From Allobosea sp. UNC402CLCol (GTDB lineage: Bacteria; Pseudomonadota; Alphaproteobacteria; Rhizobiales; Beijerinckiaceae), in the NCBI RefSeq assembly GCF_000745475.1, contig NZ_JQJJ01000010.1:434001-498000 (forward strand): 64,000 bases of DNA. Direction: 5' to 3'. Both the position numbers and the translations under genes were made by a program. This document shows, in pieces, positions 63,058 through 64,000 of this stretch (the first letter of the stretch is position 1; the number at the start of each line of letters is the position of its first letter). Under the pieces are notes generated by a model. It was not told where the DNA came from. It ran no database searches and saw only the letters and a list, made by a program, of their open reading frames with translations.

Positions 63058-64000
63058 ATGACCAAGCTTCGCTCGATGATTTCGGCCGGCGCGCTGGCGC
63101 TTGCCATCGGCGCCCCGGCGCTCGTGACCGCGCCGTCCGCAGCTTTCGCCAAGGGCATTCTCAGATTGGCGCAGACTCAGGATCTCGTCTCGCTCGACCC
63201 GATCGCGACCAGCGACAACGCTTCGATCTACGCGCAGCTCCTGATCTTCGACACGTTGCTGCGGCCCAGTAAGGATGCCACGAAGCTCGAGCCCGGCCTC
63301 GCCGAGAGCTGGAAGGTCAGCGATGACGGCATGACCTACAGCTTCAAGCTGCGCGAGGCGAAGTTCTCCGATGGAACTCCAGTGACGGCCGCCGATGTCG
63401 CCTTCTCGCTGAAGCGCGCCGGCAGCGATGCCTCGAGCTGGAAGCGCTTCTTCTCCGGCATAGAGACCATCGACACGCCGGACGATCGCACCGTCGTGCT
63501 CAAGCTCAAGAAGGTGTTCACGCCGCTCCTCAACAACCTCGCCCTGTTCTCCTCGGCGATCCTGCCGCAGAAGGCCTTCGAGGCCGCGGGCGACAAGTTT
63601 TTCGACAAACCGATCGGCAGCGGCCCCTTCACCGTCGCGGCCTGGAACAAGGGACAGGGCCTGTCTCTCAAGAAGAACGCGAACTACTGGCAGGCCGGCA
63701 AGCCCGATCTCGACGGCGCCGAGCTGATGGTCATCCCTGAGGGCAACAGCCGCGTGCTCAAGCTGCAGGCCGGAGAGGTCGATGCCGCGATCGACATTCC
63801 GCTGAACCAGCTCCAGGCTCTGGGACGCGACGGCAAGATCAAGACGGCCGTCGCCAACGTCTTCCGCACGGATTTCGTGCTGATGAATACGAAGAAGAAG
63901 CCCTTCGACGACCTGCGCGTCCGGCAGGCCTTGAACTATGCCGTCGACAAAGAGGGGTTGCTCAAGGCGCTGCTCTACGGCACGGGCAAGGTCTCGAACT
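63058..64000 (+). CDS. Family-5 (peptide/nickel-type) ABC transporter substrate-binding protein, 3' end outside window
   Basis: The frame runs from ATG 63058 to the window edge (314 residues). A signal peptide (ISAGALALAIGAPALVTAP, cleavage near AFA) precedes the SBP_bac_5 pattern: DLVSLDPIATSDNASIYAQL, LEPGLAESWKVSDDGMTYSF, KFSDGTPVTAADVAFSLKRA, PIGSGPFTVAAW and FDDLRVRQALNYAVDKEGLL. The family carries peptides, opines, glutathione or nickel chelates; the ligand cannot be chosen here. Permease and ATPase genes are expected beyond the window. Confidence 0.93.
   Translation, partial: MTKLRSMISAGALALAIGAPALVTAPSAAFAKGILRLAQTQDLVSLDPIATSDNASIYAQLLIFDTLLRPSKDATKLEPGLAESWKVSDDGMTYSFKLREAKFSDGTPVTAADVAFSLKRAGSDASSWKRFFSGIETIDTPDDRTVVLKLKKVFTPLLNNLALFSSAILPQKAFEAAGDKFFDKPIGSGPFTVAAWNKGQGLSLKKNANYWQAGKPDLDGAELMVIPEGNSRVLKLQAGEVDAAIDIPLNQLQALGRDGKIKTAVANVFRTDFVLMNTKKKPFDDLRVRQALNYAVDKEGLLKALLYGTGKVSN

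Overview
The window is GC-rich (about two-thirds G+C by eye) and chromosomal in character. Long runs of overlapping genes (ATGA/GTGA junctions), a LdtR-like MarR regulator, a DUF1127 protein, a CtrA-type TTAA-N7-TTAAC site and several near-matches to the Irr iron control element all point to an alphaproteobacterium of the Hyphomicrobiales (Rhizobiales), perhaps Bosea-like. The genus is an inference; there is no rRNA or marker gene here to settle it.

Layout. 1-5767: a polar amino-acid-type ABC importer (binding protein cut by the window edge, two permeases, ATPase) in one operon with an argininosuccinate-lyase/fumarase-superfamily lyase and a FAD-dependent DAO-type oxidoreductase; probably uptake and breakdown of an N-substituted aspartate-like compound. 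5841-8658 (minus): Fe3+-siderophore/heme ABC importer. 8858-12020: Old-Yellow-Enzyme-type FMN/FAD oxidoreductase and a divergent LysR regulator. 12274-16997: four-gene archaic (sigma/Csu-type) chaperone-usher pilus operon with a CtrA-like box upstream. 17149-20670: sitABCD-type Mn/Fe ABC importer with a perfect palindrome in front. 20701-21955: LysR regulator divergent from a DUF1127 protein. 22268-24024 (minus): LdtR-like MarR regulator overlapping a GT4 glycosyltransferase.

24351-42157 is the most unusual region: a type I secretion ABC protein and adaptor, a minimal RTX protein of 13 calcium-binding nonapeptides, then ten closely packed co-directional genes (two very large GT2-like proteins, a methyltransferase, two GT4s, a membrane-anchored coiled-coil protein, two pyruvyltransferase-like proteins flanking a secreted beta-propeller-like protein, and a GSCFA protein). 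No flippase, polymerase or export porin accompanies them, and the GT2, GT4 and pyruvyltransferase-like genes each occur as a paralogous pair. I propose a secreted RTX protein with a dedicated glycan-building or glycan-decorating cassette.

42346-43563 encodes a membrane diguanylate cyclase. 43700-60889 is an iron-acquisition region: a siderophore ABC importer with an attached methyltransferase, an AraC regulator, a TonB-dependent receptor with a small unknown protein and an RhtX/FptX-like permease, then a FecI-FecR-receptor surface-signalling set followed by a FhuD-like binding protein, a double-length FhuB-like permease and an IroE-like esterase. No siderophore biosynthesis gene is present, so this looks like capture of siderophores made by others. 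Candidate Irr boxes lie 74-97 bases before four of the iron transcription units. A truncated tRNA-Arg 5' half at 60973-61012 marks a possible recombination scar. 61194-64000: a tandem pair of LysR regulators divergent from a family-5 (peptide-type) binding protein cut by the window end.
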